Positions 27,140 to 35,658 of a stretch of 64,000 nt of DNA are shown piece by piece (the stretch's first letter is position 1; every line of letters begins with the position of its first letter). The DNA is from Halostella salina (GTDB taxonomy: Archaea > Halobacteriota > Halobacteria > Halobacteriales > Natronoarchaeaceae), in assembly GCF_003675855.1 (NCBI RefSeq), contig NZ_RCIH01000002.1:62001-126000 (forward strand), written 5' to 3'. A program made the translations under genes and the position numbers. The notes beneath the pieces are model-generated. The model was not told where the DNA came from. It worked only from the letters and a program-made list of their open reading frames with translations, and did not search any database.

Positions 27140-28117
27140 ATGCAGACGCTCGTCACCGGCGGCGGGGGCTTCATCGGATCGCACCTCGCCGACTTCCTCC
27201 TTGACGAAACAGGGGACAGCATCCTCCTCCTGGACGACTTCTCGACCGGCCAGCGCGACAACGTCGCCCACCTCGTAGATCAGGACCGCGTCGAGTTGAT
27301 CGAGGGCGACGTAACGGACGACGAAACCGTCACCGAACTCGTCACCCATTCCGACCGCGTGTTCCACCTCGCGGCCGCCGTCGGCGTCCAGCGGATCGTC
27401 GACCAACCCCTCCAGTCGATGCGAACCAACCTCGTCGGCACCGAGAACGTCCTCGACGCCGCCGCCGAGGACGGCACGCCCGTCTTCCTCGCTTCCTCCT
27501 CGGAGCTGTACGGCAAGTCCGAGGACGTGCCCTTCGCCGAGTCGGACGACCGCATCCTCGGTCCCACCTCAGCGCTGCGCTGGAGCTACGCCTCGGCGAA
27601 GGCCATCGACGAGTCGCTCGCACTCGCCTACCACCGCGACCGCGACCTCCCGGTCGCAGTCGGTCGCTACTTCAACATCGTCGGCCCCCGACAGACGGGA
27701 CAGTACGGGATGGTGATCCCGACGTTTGTCGAGCAGGCGCTGGACGACAAGCCACTCACAGTCTACGGCGACGGCACGCAGACGCGGAGCTTCACGCACG
27801 TCGCCGACGCCGTCGAGGCGACGTACGAACTCCTCACCACACCGGCGGCCCACGGCGAGGTCGTAAACATCGGCGCACCCGAACCGACGACGATCAACGC
27901 GCTGGCCGAGCGCGTCGTGGAACTCACGAATTCGAACTCCGAGATCACCCACGTCCCCTACGAGGAGGCGTACGACGAGGACTTCGAGGAGCCACAGCAG
28001 CGCGAGCCGGACGTCTCCAAGCTGGAAGCCACCCTCGGCTGGCATCCCTCGACCGACCTCGACCGCATTCTCGAAGACATTATCGACGAGCGGACGGAGG
28101 CGGTGGTCGCCGAATGA
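27140..28117 (+). CDS. NAD-dependent UDP-sugar 4-epimerase-like enzyme
   Basis: A 325-residue extended SDR epimerase. It has TLVTGGGGFIGSHLADFLL, FHLAAAVGVQRIVDQPLQSM, the catalytic ASSSELYGKSEDVPF and SYASAKAIDESLAL (Y-x3-K). The FNIVGPRQTGQYGMVIPTFV block is typical of UDP-glucose 4-epimerase and UDP-glucuronate decarboxylase relatives. G+C and codon use are back to the normal haloarchaeal pattern here. It overlaps the next dehydrogenase by 4 nt; the pair would make and epimerise a UDP-uronic acid. Choice between epimerase and decarboxylase is open. Confidence 0.85.
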   Translation: MQTLVTGGGGFIGSHLADFLLDETGDSILLLDDFSTGQRDNVAHLVDQDRVELIEGDVTDDETVTELVTHSDRVFHLAAAVGVQRIVDQPLQSMRTNLVGTENVLDAAAEDGTPVFLASSSELYGKSEDVPFAESDDRILGPTSALRWSYASAKAIDESLALAYHRDRDLPVAVGRYFNIVGPRQTGQYGMVIPTFVEQALDDKPLTVYGDGTQTRSFTHVADAVEATYELLTTPAAHGEVVNIGAPEPTTINALAERVVELTNSNSEITHVPYEEAYDEDFEEPQQREPDVSKLEATLGWHPSTDLDRILEDIIDERTEAVVAE

Positions 28118-29466
28118 CCGGCCTCCAGAAGCGGATCGACGAGCGAGATGCAACGGTCGCCGTCGTCGGCCTCGGGTACGTCGGCCTCCCGCTCAGTTGC
28201 CACTTCGCCGACGCCGGGTTCGAGGTCGTCGGCTTCGACGTGGACGACGAACGCGTCGCCCGCCTCCGGGCAGGTGACAGCTACATCGACGACGTGGACG
28301 ACGACACGCTCGCCCACCGGCTCGAAGACGGCTTCGAGCCGACGACGGACCCCACGGCGCTCGCCGACTGCGACGCGTTCGTGCTGGCAGTCCCGACGGG
28401 CGTGACGGACGGCGAACCCGACATGAGCGCCGTCCGGCAGGCCACCCGGACCGTTGCCGAACACGCGCCCGACCGCGAGGTCCTGCTCGTCTGTTCCAGC
28501 ACCGTCTACCCGGGGACCACCGACGACGTGATCCGCCCTGCGCTCGAAACGGCCGGACGGTTCCCGGAAGCGGACACGCTCATCGCGGTCGTCCCGGAGC
28601 GTCTCAGCCCCGGCGGCGAGTACGACTTCGCTGATATCCCGCTCGTCGTGGGCGCGGACAGCGATCGCGAGCGCAGGGCCGCGCGGGCGCTGTTCGACGC
28701 CGTCCTCACGGAGACGGTGCCCGTCGACGCGACGGTCACGGCCGAGTCGACGAAGATGCTCGAAAACACCTACCGGATGGTCAACGTCGCCTTCGTCAAC
28801 CAGTTCGCGGCGTTCGCCGAGGACGCCGGGATCGACGCGTGGGACGTGATCGAGGCCGCCGGGACCAAACCGTTCGGGTTCCAGGCGTTCACGCCCGGCC
28901 CGGGCGTCGGCGGCCACTGCATCCCGGTCGACCCGCAGTTCCTCACCTGGCGGGCCAGACAGTCGGGCACCGCCCTGCCGCTCGTCGAGAGCGCGCGCGA
29001 GGTCAACGAGGAAATGCCCGACCACGTGTTCGACCGGATCGAGACGGCGCTGGCCGCCCGGGGCACCGACCTCGGCGACGCGTCTGTGGTGGCGCTCGGC
29101 GTCTCCTACAAACCCAACGTGGGGGACCTCCGGAACTCGCCCGCGCTCGCGGTCTGTGAGTCGCTCGTCGAGGCCGGCGCGTCCCTCCAGCCGGTCGACC
29201 CGCACGTCGACGCCGTCGATATCGCCGGCGGGCGGTACGAACCGACCGACGATGTCGACCGGGAGACGGTTCGGGCGGCGGACGCCGTCCTCCTGCTCGT
29301 CGATCACGACGCGTTCGACGCGGGCACCGTGGCTGCCGACGCGAACCTCGTGTTCGACGCGCAGAACGCGGTGCCGGAAGATACCGAAACGCCGGTGGTC
29401 AGGCTCGGCGACGGGAGCAGCGACCTGCGGCCGGCCGTCTCGGAGTCGACGGTCAGTCGTCTCTAA
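28114..29466 (+). CDS. Nucleotide-sugar dehydrogenase (UDP-uronate forming)
   Basis: A 450-residue dehydrogenase of the UDP-Glc/UDP-GlcNAc/UDP-ManNAc group. It has VAVVGLGYVGLPLSCHFADA, the second block LIAVVPERLSPGGEYDFADI, AESTKMLENTYRMVNVAFVN with catalytic Lys, and GPGVGGHCIPVDPQFLTW with catalytic Cys. LGVSYKPNVGDLRNSPA follows in the third domain. The SPGG-containing loop is like that of WbpA/AglM-type enzymes. Operon with the epimerase upstream. Its end overlaps the convergent sugar transferase gene by 14 nt. A role in uronic-acid supply for S-layer N-glycans, as AglM in Haloferax, is plausible but not proven. Confidence 0.87.
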   Translation: MTGLQKRIDERDATVAVVGLGYVGLPLSCHFADAGFEVVGFDVDDERVARLRAGDSYIDDVDDDTLAHRLEDGFEPTTDPTALADCDAFVLAVPTGVTDGEPDMSAVRQATRTVAEHAPDREVLLVCSSTVYPGTTDDVIRPALETAGRFPEADTLIAVVPERLSPGGEYDFADIPLVVGADSDRERRAARALFDAVLTETVPVDATVTAESTKMLENTYRMVNVAFVNQFAAFAEDAGIDAWDVIEAAGTKPFGFQAFTPGPGVGGHCIPVDPQFLTWRARQSGTALPLVESAREVNEEMPDHVFDRIETALAARGTDLGDASVVALGVSYKPNVGDLRNSPALAVCESLVEAGASLQPVDPHVDAVDIAGGRYEPTDDVDRETVRAADAVLLLVDHDAFDAGTVAADANLVFDAQNAVPEDTETPVVRLGDGSSDLRPAVSESTVSRL

Positions 29467-30856
29467 GCAGCCCGGACACGTCGACGAACACCTTGAACAC
29501 CTGCCGGATGACGATCTTCACGTCCAGCCACAGCGACTGGTTGCGGATGTACCGCAGGTCGTAGCGGAACTTCTCGGCGGGCTCGGTGCTCATCACGTCG
29601 TTGATCTGGGCGAGCCCCGTCAGCCCGGGCTTGACGAACCAGCGCTTTCGCCACTTCGGCTCGGCGGACTCGAATTCGTCTTCGATCTCGGTCTGGGCCG
29701 GACGCGGCCCGACGACGCTCATGTCGCCGACGAGGATGGACCACAGCTGTGGAATCTCGTCCAGGTGCGTCGTCCGGAGGAACTGACCGAGCGGCGTGTG
29801 GCGGTCCTCCTCGATGGTCGTCCCGACCTCGCCGCCCTTCTTTGGCTTCAGCGTCCGGAACTTGTAGACGGTGAACGTCTCGCCGAAGAGGTACGTCCGC
29901 TTCTGGTCGAACAGCACCGGCCCCTCGCCCTCCAGTTTGATCGCGGCGACGATGCAGACGATGACGGGCGACAGCACGAGCAGCGCGGCCCCGGCGAACA
30001 GCAGGTCGAACGCCCGCTTGAGGACGTAGTCCTGCCAGTCCCACGGTTCGACCTGCACGTCGACGAGCGGTCCCACGTCCGCGTCGGCGGTGAGCAGCGT
30101 GTCGGCGTAGTCGCGGTGGACCTTCGTGGCGACGCCGTGTTCGTAACAGGCGTCGAGCGTCCCGAAGAACTCGCCGCGGTCGGTATCCTCGAACGCGAGC
30201 ACTACGGTGTCCACGTCGTGGTCGACGAGCACGTCCTCCACGCGGGACAGGCCGCCGAGATGGTCCAGATCCTCCAGCCCTGCCACCACACCGCCGTCGG
30301 CGATGACCTTCCGCGGGTCCTCCACGGGAAGCGCGGCGGTCGGGCAGAGATACCCGAGCAGTTCGCCGTCCACGGCCTCCCGGACGCTGCGCATCTGTTC
30401 GATATCGTCGCCGACCAGAATGGTCCGGTCCAGTTCGCCCGGAACGGGTCGCCTGATCGCCACGAACCAGGCGGGCAGCGCAACGAGCAAGAGCCCGGTG
30501 AACAGCACGAGCGTCACCCGCGGCAGCCGGTGGGACCACTGGAAGAAGCCGAGCGTCGCCAGCGCCAGGCCGCTTACGAGCACCCGCTTCCCCGTGAGAA
30601 ACACCGCGTCGAGGATCCGCCGCGGCCGCGGCTTGTACATCGGCACGAGCGCCCCCACGGTGAAGGCGACGCTCAGCAGGAGCGTCCGGCGGAGGTACTG
30701 CCCCTCCATCACGGTCGGCTCCAGATTGTTGAACTGTGGGACGTACGTCGTGAAGAAGTGCTGCAGGAACGGATGGTTCGCCACGAGCACGGCCACGGCA
30801 GCCAGCGCCGTGACCCCACCCACCGAGAGCACCCGGTAGCGCCACCCCGTGGTCAT
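29453..30856 (-). CDS. Polyprenyl-phosphate sugar phosphotransferase (bacterial sugar transferase domain)
   Basis: A 467-residue membrane enzyme. The N-terminal half has about four transmembrane helices and a CoA-binding-like domain (DRTILVGDDIEQMRSV). The C-terminal ~190 residues are the PNPT catalytic domain: KRAFDLLFAGAALLVLSPVI as the membrane hairpin, KLEGEGPVLFDQKRTYLFG, YKFRTLKPKKGG, LGQFLRTTHLDEIPQLW and GDMSVVGPRPAQTEIED. It transfers a sugar-1-phosphate from a nucleotide sugar to dolichol or undecaprenyl phosphate and so starts the lipid-linked glycan. It faces the dehydrogenase gene and closes the glycan locus. ATG at 30856 has a TATA box 24-31 nt ahead. Confidence 0.9.
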   Translation of the reverse strand: MTTGWRYRVLSVGGVTALAAVAVLVANHPFLQHFFTTYVPQFNNLEPTVMEGQYLRRTLLLSVAFTVGALVPMYKPRPRRILDAVFLTGKRVLVSGLALATLGFFQWSHRLPRVTLVLFTGLLLVALPAWFVAIRRPVPGELDRTILVGDDIEQMRSVREAVDGELLGYLCPTAALPVEDPRKVIADGGVVAGLEDLDHLGGLSRVEDVLVDHDVDTVVLAFEDTDRGEFFGTLDACYEHGVATKVHRDYADTLLTADADVGPLVDVQVEPWDWQDYVLKRAFDLLFAGAALLVLSPVIVCIVAAIKLEGEGPVLFDQKRTYLFGETFTVYKFRTLKPKKGGEVGTTIEEDRHTPLGQFLRTTHLDEIPQLWSILVGDMSVVGPRPAQTEIEDEFESAEPKWRKRWFVKPGLTGLAQINDVMSTEPAEKFRYDLRYIRNQSLWLDVKIVIRQVFKVFVDVSGLLRDD

Positions 30857-30879
30857 TACACGTCACACATCGGTGTACA

Positions 30880-30887
30880 AATATAAA
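30880..30887 (-). promoter_or_regulatory. TATA (BoxA) element for sugar transferase gene
   Basis: TTTATATT on the minus strand lies 24-31 nt before the ATG at 30856, so the message should be leaderless. Confidence 0.6.
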
Positions 30888-30976
30888 CACTACGTTACTC
30901 GCGCCGCAGGACGTGATCGGTCTCCGCCGACCTCCGGATTCCTGTCGCTCGCCGGGAAACCAACGAAAACGCTTTA

Positions 30977-30999
30977 CCATGTGTAGATTCTACACATGG
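30977..30999. promoter_or_regulatory. Palindromic operator over the start of the RHH antitoxin gene
   Basis: CCATGTGTAGA (30977-30987) and TCTACACATGG (30989-30999) form a perfect 11-bp inverted repeat around one base. It covers the ATG at 30996. Ribbon-helix-helix antitoxins bind such palindromes, so autorepression by the gene product is likely. Confidence 0.7.
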
Positions 31000-31397
31000 A
31001 TATGTCCGGAGACAAAGCACGGGTCGATTTCAACGCCCCCGAAGACCTCGTGGAAGAGGCTGACGCCGTCGCGGACCTGCTCGACACGTCCCGGACGAAC
31101 CTCCTGATCGACGCGTTGCGGCAGCAACTCGACGAGATCGCAAACGACGAGTCCTTCCGCCGTCGGCTCAAGGAGGCGTACTACGAAGACCGGCTCGGCT
31201 TCGAGACGGTAGAGATGGTGCTCGGGCGTGAGGAAGCCACACGACTGCGACTGCTTCGGGAGTCACTGGACCGCGAGCCACCAGTCCCGGACACCGCCGA
31301 GATCGATCCGCCGTCCGAGTCGGAGTTCTACGACGGTGAGATCGCCGAGTGGACGCCTGATGAGCAGTCGGACGACGAGGAGTCGCAGTTCGCGTAG
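30996..31397 (+). CDS. Ribbon-helix-helix antitoxin
   Basis: A 133-residue protein with an N-terminal ribbon-helix-helix: strand ARVDFNAPEDLVEEADAVAD, then helices LLDTSRTNLLIDALRQQLDE. The middle region SFRRRLKEAYYEDRLGF and VEMVLGREEATRLRLL resembles the UPF0175/RHH antitoxins linked to DUF3368-type PIN proteins. The acidic C-terminal tail (EFYDGEIAEWTPDEQSDDEE) probably wraps the toxin. ATG at 30996, or 31002, is followed two nt after its stop by the PIN gene. Both starts lie in the palindrome. Confidence 0.85.
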   Translation: MDMSGDKARVDFNAPEDLVEEADAVADLLDTSRTNLLIDALRQQLDEIANDESFRRRLKEAYYEDRLGFETVEMVLGREEATRLRLLRESLDREPPVPDTAEIDPPSESEFYDGEIAEWTPDEQSDDEESQFA

Positions 31398-31399
31398 CG

Positions 31400-31960
31400 A
31401 TGGGACAGGACCCCGTCGCAGTCGTCGACACGAACGTCCTCCTGAACCTCGCAACGCCGGTCGTCGATGGCCGGCCTGACACGCCCTCAGGCGAGGACCC
31501 GTTTCGGACCGTGCTGACGGCGTACGACGTGCACGTTCCGGAGACGGTGCTCGGCGAGGTGGCCGAAGCCGCGGGGGACGATGACCTGCTCTCGGCAGCT
31601 GCCAATGCAGTGCTCGCTGCATCAGGCCGGCTCACGGCCCACGATGTCGTTACAGCTGGCGATGACCCTCTCGAATACGGTCTCGATCCCGGGGAGTCGA
31701 TGGGAATCAGATTGGCAAACGAGATCGGTGCTGACCTGTTCGTCACTGACGAGTTCAACACGAGCAACTACCTGCTCGTGGCGATGGCACTCGACGACCG
31801 GAACACGCTGTTTACGACGCCGCACATATTATGTGGCCTCGCCGACCGCGATATCCTGGACACGGCGTACGTAGACGGGCTACTCACCTATCTCTGTAAA
31901 TCCAAAAGCTGGGACGAACAGTACGTCGACCAGCTTCGGGCGAGATACCTCCGCGATTGA
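31400..31960 (+). CDS. PIN-domain (DUF3368-like) toxin
   Basis: A 186-residue PIN-fold protein. The first acidic pair is in VAVVDTNVLLNLATPVVDG, the second in VPETVLGEVAEAAGDDDL, and the last in LANEIGADLFVTDEFNTSN, where Asp-Glu closes the metal site. LGLDPGESMGIRL-like EYGLDPGESMGIRLANEI is the DUF3368 hallmark. PIN toxins of this sort cleave RNA. It is two nt from the RHH gene and in the same operon. The C-terminal helix block DEQYVDQLRARYLRD is also typical. Toxicity is inferred. Confidence 0.83.
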   Translation: MGQDPVAVVDTNVLLNLATPVVDGRPDTPSGEDPFRTVLTAYDVHVPETVLGEVAEAAGDDDLLSAAANAVLAASGRLTAHDVVTAGDDPLEYGLDPGESMGIRLANEIGADLFVTDEFNTSNYLLVAMALDDRNTLFTTPHILCGLADRDILDTAYVDGLLTYLCKSKSWDEQYVDQLRARYLRD

Positions 31961-32454
31961 TGCGGGAACAGGCAGCACTACCGCGCTTGCGACAAACGGA
32001 TTCGAGGACCGCGGCCAGTTCAAAAACGGGTCCAAATTGATCGACGATATCACCTGAACCATCGACCGAGCCGGCGAAGGCTGGCATTCTGGTTCGTACC
32101 GCTCTCGTCCTCCTGTCAGACCTTGGTATGCTGAATGGGCGAGGCGCGCTCGCGCTGGGGGAATTCGGCAGCCGTACGGTCCCGGACCCGATGCACCCAC
32201 TCCCGGCAACGACGCCTCGCATCCGAGAGACTGGGGGAATGTCCTCTCAGAGGTTCTTTCGGAGATCGAGGAACGTCAGCGCGGGTTCTGGAGCGGGTGA
32301 GATACCGTTCGAGCTCCGGGATGCCGAGCTGTCGCGTGGCAACCGCGGGCGCGCCGAGGGTGTTCGAAGACACCGAAGCAGTCGTTGGGTCGTTGGATCC
32401 ATCCCCGGCCAGGAGATGCTGCAGCCACCCGAACCCACAAAACGGAACCGACCG
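31961..32454. other. Gene-free stretch, 494 nt
   Basis: No gene is recognised on either strand. Open frames exist on both strands but none shows a start with TATA spacing, a known family or the acidic haloarchaeal composition. One minus-strand frame (32116-32373) is Arg-rich and ends WVHRVRDRTAAEFPQ; it could be decayed coding sequence, but I cannot name it. Confidence 0.5.
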
Positions 32455-33840
32455 CTACTCGACCATCGCCTCAACCACCTCGTCGACCGTAAACAGCCGT
32501 AGATCGTCGCGTTCCGCGGCGGCTTCCTCCACGGATGGCTTGAACCCGCTCCGGGAGAAGAGCGCGTAGTGCTCGTCTCGCTCACCACCATCGGGCGACC
32601 AGCGGAGTTCGTCGACGTGCCCCTGTAGCTTCGAGAAGGCGTCGTATCCGAGCGGCGAGCGCTGGAACTTGCACTCGCCCGCGATCAGCGTCTCACCGGC
32701 GGTTAGCCCGACGACGTCGATCTCGTGTTCGTCGTACCACCACTGACCAGTTTCCGTGATCGTCTGGTTCGGATAGAGCGTGCGGAGCGCCGAACAACAC
32801 AGGTCCTCGAACGACCGGCTCGCGAAGTCCGCCAGTTCCGGTTCGACGAGCACTTCATACGCGTCGTCGAGTTCGTCGTACTCCGTTCCGGTACCGTAGA
32901 CGAAGCGAAACCAGAAGCGGACGAACGGATCACGAATCCGATAGCGGCTGCGCTTGCTCCGCTCTTTCCGTTCGGTGATCGGAACGTGCTGTGCGACCAG
33001 CCGGAGCCGTGAGAGGCGGTCGAGATACTTCGAGAGCTGGTTGTAGTCGATACCCGTCGTTCCCGCGATCTCGTTCCGGCTGGTACTCCCGCCGGCAATG
33101 GCCTCCAGTATCGAGAAGTATCGAGTCGGTTCAGTGAGTTCCATCCGGAGCACGTAGTCCGGCTCGTCGTGGAGCGTGCCGTGGCGCGAGAGGATCGTTC
33201 GCCGGACGTTCTCCCCGAGCGTCGCATCCGGCGAGACTTCCTCAAGATAGTACGGAACGCCGCCGAAAACGCTCCACGTCAGCACTTGCTCCTCGGCGGT
33301 GAAGGCGTCGTCGAAGAACGCCATCGCCGCGTCGAACGGGAGCTGTCTGATGTCGAGTTTCAACGACGAGCGGCCGTACAGCGGACTGTTGCCGAGCAGC
33401 GCGGCCTCTTCCATCATGCTGATCGACGACCCGACGAGCACGACCGTTGCGGCCGAGTCGTCGAGTTCATGGTCGAACATCGCCTGCAACACGGACGGAA
33501 GACTTTCGTTCTGCTCGACGAGGTAGGGGAACTCGTCAAGGACGATGATCGCGTCCTGTTCGGCGAGATACCCGAGGACATCTTCCCAGTCCTCGCGTAT
33601 CCGTGTCACACCGGGATACGACTCGGAGGCAGTTTCGATGAACTGTCGGAGCTGAAGCGCGCCCGTCTTTTGCTTCGCCTGGTGGACGATAGCGTCGTCG
33701 TACCCCTCAAGCGACTGCTTGACGAGCGCCGTTTTCCCGAGTCGACGACGACCGTATATCACGGCGAGTTCCGCCTCGTCGGACTCGTAGAGAGTGTGGA
33801 GCCGCGAGAGTTCCTCCGTCCGGTTCACGAAGTCGACCAT
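32455..33840 (-). CDS. Archaeal ATPase (AAA) with C-terminal DUF234 nuclease-like domain
   Basis: A 461-residue protein of the archaeal ATPase/DUF234 family. VNRTEELSRLHTLYESD opens the ATPase, Walker A is IYGRRRLGKTALVKQSL and Walker B is AIIVLDEFPYLVEQN. A winged helix (RNEIAGTTGIDYNQLSKYLD) follows. The C-terminal domain carries a PD-(D/E)xK-like motif, EIDVVGLTAGETLIAGECK. Similar genes are scattered in archaeal genomes next to mobile and toxin-antitoxin loci; the role is unknown, perhaps a defence or mobile-element function. The ATG at 33840 is chosen because of the TATA box at 33862-33867 and because the family starts there; a longer frame exists upstream. Confidence 0.88.
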   Translation of the reverse strand: MVDFVNRTEELSRLHTLYESDEAELAVIYGRRRLGKTALVKQSLEGYDDAIVHQAKQKTGALQLRQFIETASESYPGVTRIREDWEDVLGYLAEQDAIIVLDEFPYLVEQNESLPSVLQAMFDHELDDSAATVVLVGSSISMMEEAALLGNSPLYGRSSLKLDIRQLPFDAAMAFFDDAFTAEEQVLTWSVFGGVPYYLEEVSPDATLGENVRRTILSRHGTLHDEPDYVLRMELTEPTRYFSILEAIAGGSTSRNEIAGTTGIDYNQLSKYLDRLSRLRLVAQHVPITERKERSKRSRYRIRDPFVRFWFRFVYGTGTEYDELDDAYEVLVEPELADFASRSFEDLCCSALRTLYPNQTITETGQWWYDEHEIDVVGLTAGETLIAGECKFQRSPLGYDAFSKLQGHVDELRWSPDGGERDEHYALFSRSGFKPSVEEAAAERDDLRLFTVDEVVEAMVE

Positions 33841-33861
33841 GTGTACCCTACGATCTGGCCC

Positions 33862-33911
33862 ATTATAGTACTCTCGATAATCGTACTTTGAAGTACAATA
33901 CTTTAGAGTAT
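33862..33911 (-). promoter_or_regulatory. TATA box and palindromes upstream of archaeal ATPase
   Basis: TATAAT (33862-33867) lies about 22-28 nt before the ATG at 33840. Just upstream are two small palindromes, GTACTT-TG-AAGTAC (33883-33896) and ATACT-TTAG-AGTAT (33898-33911). Their closeness to the core promoter suggests a regulator binding site. Confidence 0.5.
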
Positions 33912-34017
33912 CATTATTGGTTCGGTCGGGTCGACATAGACCGCCGCCAGATCGAGCGTACCGCCAAACCCTGCCCCCGACGACGCTTACAAACCGTCCC
34001 CGCACCTACCCTGGTGC

Positions 34018-34632
34018 ATGACCGCCGACGACTTCCTCGATGCGCTCCGGGACGACAACGAAACCGCGCTCTCGCGGCTGGGCTCCTCGAAGTCGCTGTA
34101 CGCCGCGACGGGCGGCGAGATGAACGCCGACGCCGTACTCGAAGCGGCGGCCGACGACGCCCACGCCGCCGCGGAGACGTACGAGACGTGGGCGGACGAG
34201 TCCGACCACGCCGTCTTCGCCGACGCCGCCGAAGCGGAGCGCGACCACTACGACGACGTGACCGACCAACTCGGCGACCACGACACCACCGCGACGCCGG
34301 CCATCTACGTCTATCTCGGCGGACTGGACGACACGGTCGCCCGCCTCGGCGGTCTCGTCGGCGCGGCGCTCGCGGGGAAACAGCGCGCCACCCAGACCTC
34401 CGGCTTCTTCACGGGCGAGGCCGACCCGCAGACCGCTTCGCTGTTCCGTGGATACGGGTCGACGCTGGAGGAGCGCCGGGACGCCGCTCTCGACGCGCTC
34501 GACGACGTCGCCGCGGACGACGGGGACTATGACCGCGCCGCCGAGGCCGCAAGCGGCGCGGTCCAGGCGGCCTACGACGACTACGTCGAGAAGCTGGAGT
34601 CGATGGGCGTCAACCCCAAACCGGTGTGTTGA
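34018..34632 (+). CDS. Rubrerythrin-family/ferritin-like haloarchaeal protein
   Basis: A 204-residue helical protein found widely in haloarchaea and annotated as rubrerythrin family. FLDALRDDNETALSRLGSSK and LYAATGGEMNADAVLEAAAD begin the first helix pair, and AEAERDHYDDVTDQLGDHD supplies an E-x-x-H pair like that of ferritin-like metal sites. The second half repeats a helical bundle (AALDALDDVAADDGDYDRAA). It ends NPKPVC. Metal binding is predicted from the motif only and the exact role is unknown. It is alone on the plus strand. Confidence 0.75.
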   Translation: MTADDFLDALRDDNETALSRLGSSKSLYAATGGEMNADAVLEAAADDAHAAAETYETWADESDHAVFADAAEAERDHYDDVTDQLGDHDTTATPAIYVYLGGLDDTVARLGGLVGAALAGKQRATQTSGFFTGEADPQTASLFRGYGSTLEERRDAALDALDDVAADDGDYDRAAEAASGAVQAAYDDYVEKLESMGVNPKPVC

Positions 34633-34650
34633 AGCGCCAAGAACCGGTCG

Positions 34651-34923
34651 CTACACCCCGGGCAGGTCCTCGCGGTACTCCGTGATCGCTTCCTTCGCCT
34701 CGTCGATGTGCTCGCCGACGGCGTCGTTGCCGTTCTTTTTGATCTCCGCCAGGATGTTCTCGTGGCGCGCCAGCCGGCCGTGGTCGGGACCACGGTCGGC
34801 CGTCGCCATGCGGGCGAACTCGTCTGACTGGTCGTACAGGCGGTCGCGGACCGTCTCCCCGTCGGCCGCTTCGCTGGCCTCTCGGAGTCGGTCGCTTGCG
34901 CGCTGTAGTTCCTCGCGGACCAT
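34651..34923 (-). CDS. Small conserved haloarchaeal helical protein
   Basis: A 90-residue acidic protein made of three helices (VREELQRASDRLREASEAAD, TVRDRLYDQSDEFARMATAD, GRLARHENILAEIKKNGNDA). It has no signal, membrane segment or known catalytic motif. The ATG at 34923 is preferred over a start nine codons further up. Similar short helical proteins are common in haloarchaea without a known function. It is 42 nt downstream of the methyltransferase gene, on the same strand. Confidence 0.7.
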   Translation of the reverse strand: MVREELQRASDRLREASEAADGETVRDRLYDQSDEFARMATADRGPDHGRLARHENILAEIKKNGNDAVGEHIDEAKEAITEYREDLPGV

Positions 34924-34965
34924 GCGTGACGGTACGGCGACGGCGAACATAAGCCCCGGGCCGCC

Positions 34966-35589
34966 TCAGCGGTCGAGCACGGCGGCGAAGAAGGGCGGTT
35001 TCGGCGGTTCGTCGGCGGCCGTCTCCGGGGCTGCCCACTCGGACTCGACGCGAAACCCCGCGGCACGCAGCTGATCCCGGGTCGCCTCGGCCCCGGCCAT
35101 GTGCCAGGTCATCTCGACGCCGTCGCCGAGCCAGTCCGGGTTCGTGCGCTCGAACTCAGCGGGCGCTTCGGAGAGCAACACCCGTCCGCCGGGACGCAGG
35201 ACGCGGGCGAACTCGTCGACGACAGCCTGATGGTCGGGAAGCGGCACGTGGATCAGCGAGTCGACCGCCGTCACGGCGTCGAACGCGTCGGCCCGGAACG
35301 GGAGATCCGTCATGTCACCTTGCACGAGCCGGGCGGCGGGAACGCCGTCGGCGGCGAGCCGGAGCTGGCCCGCGGCGAAGTCGAGGCCGACGGCTGTCGC
35401 TCCCTCAGAAAGCCGTCGGAGGACCGGCTCGCCGTGTCCACAGCCGGCGTCAAGCACGCGAGTCGGGTCGGCGAGCGAGTCGAGAAACGCATCCAGGATA
35501 GCTCGCTCGCGCTCGTCGCCGGAGCGGTTCGCGGCGTACGCCTCGGCGAGTTCGTCGTACCCCCGACGGACGGTCTCCCTGTCTGCCAT
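34966..35589 (-). CDS. Class I SAM-dependent methyltransferase
   Basis: A 207-residue methyltransferase of the UbiE/COQ5-like type. Motif I is TRVLDAGCGHGEPVLRRLS, followed by GLDFAAGQLRLAADGVPAAR (Asp binding ribose), DAVTAVDSLIHVPLPDHQAV and LRPGGRVLLSEAPAEFE. The substrate is unknown; nothing nearby names it. Codon use is standard haloarchaeal. Confidence 0.88.
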   Translation of the reverse strand: MADRETVRRGYDELAEAYAANRSGDERERAILDAFLDSLADPTRVLDAGCGHGEPVLRRLSEGATAVGLDFAAGQLRLAADGVPAARLVQGDMTDLPFRADAFDAVTAVDSLIHVPLPDHQAVVDEFARVLRPGGRVLLSEAPAEFERTNPDWLGDGVEMTWHMAGAEATRDQLRAAGFRVESEWAAPETAADEPPKPPFFAAVLDR

Positions 35590-35658
35590 CGGGGGGCGTT
35601 CGTCCCCCCGGTGGTTGAACGTTCGGTCCGGCCGCGGTGACGGCGGCTGCGGTGCCGC

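Noticed and set aside
29156-30886. Plus-strand frame opposite the sugar transferase gene
   Set aside because: It is antisense to a well-conserved PNPT domain and overlaps the end of the dehydrogenase gene in another frame.
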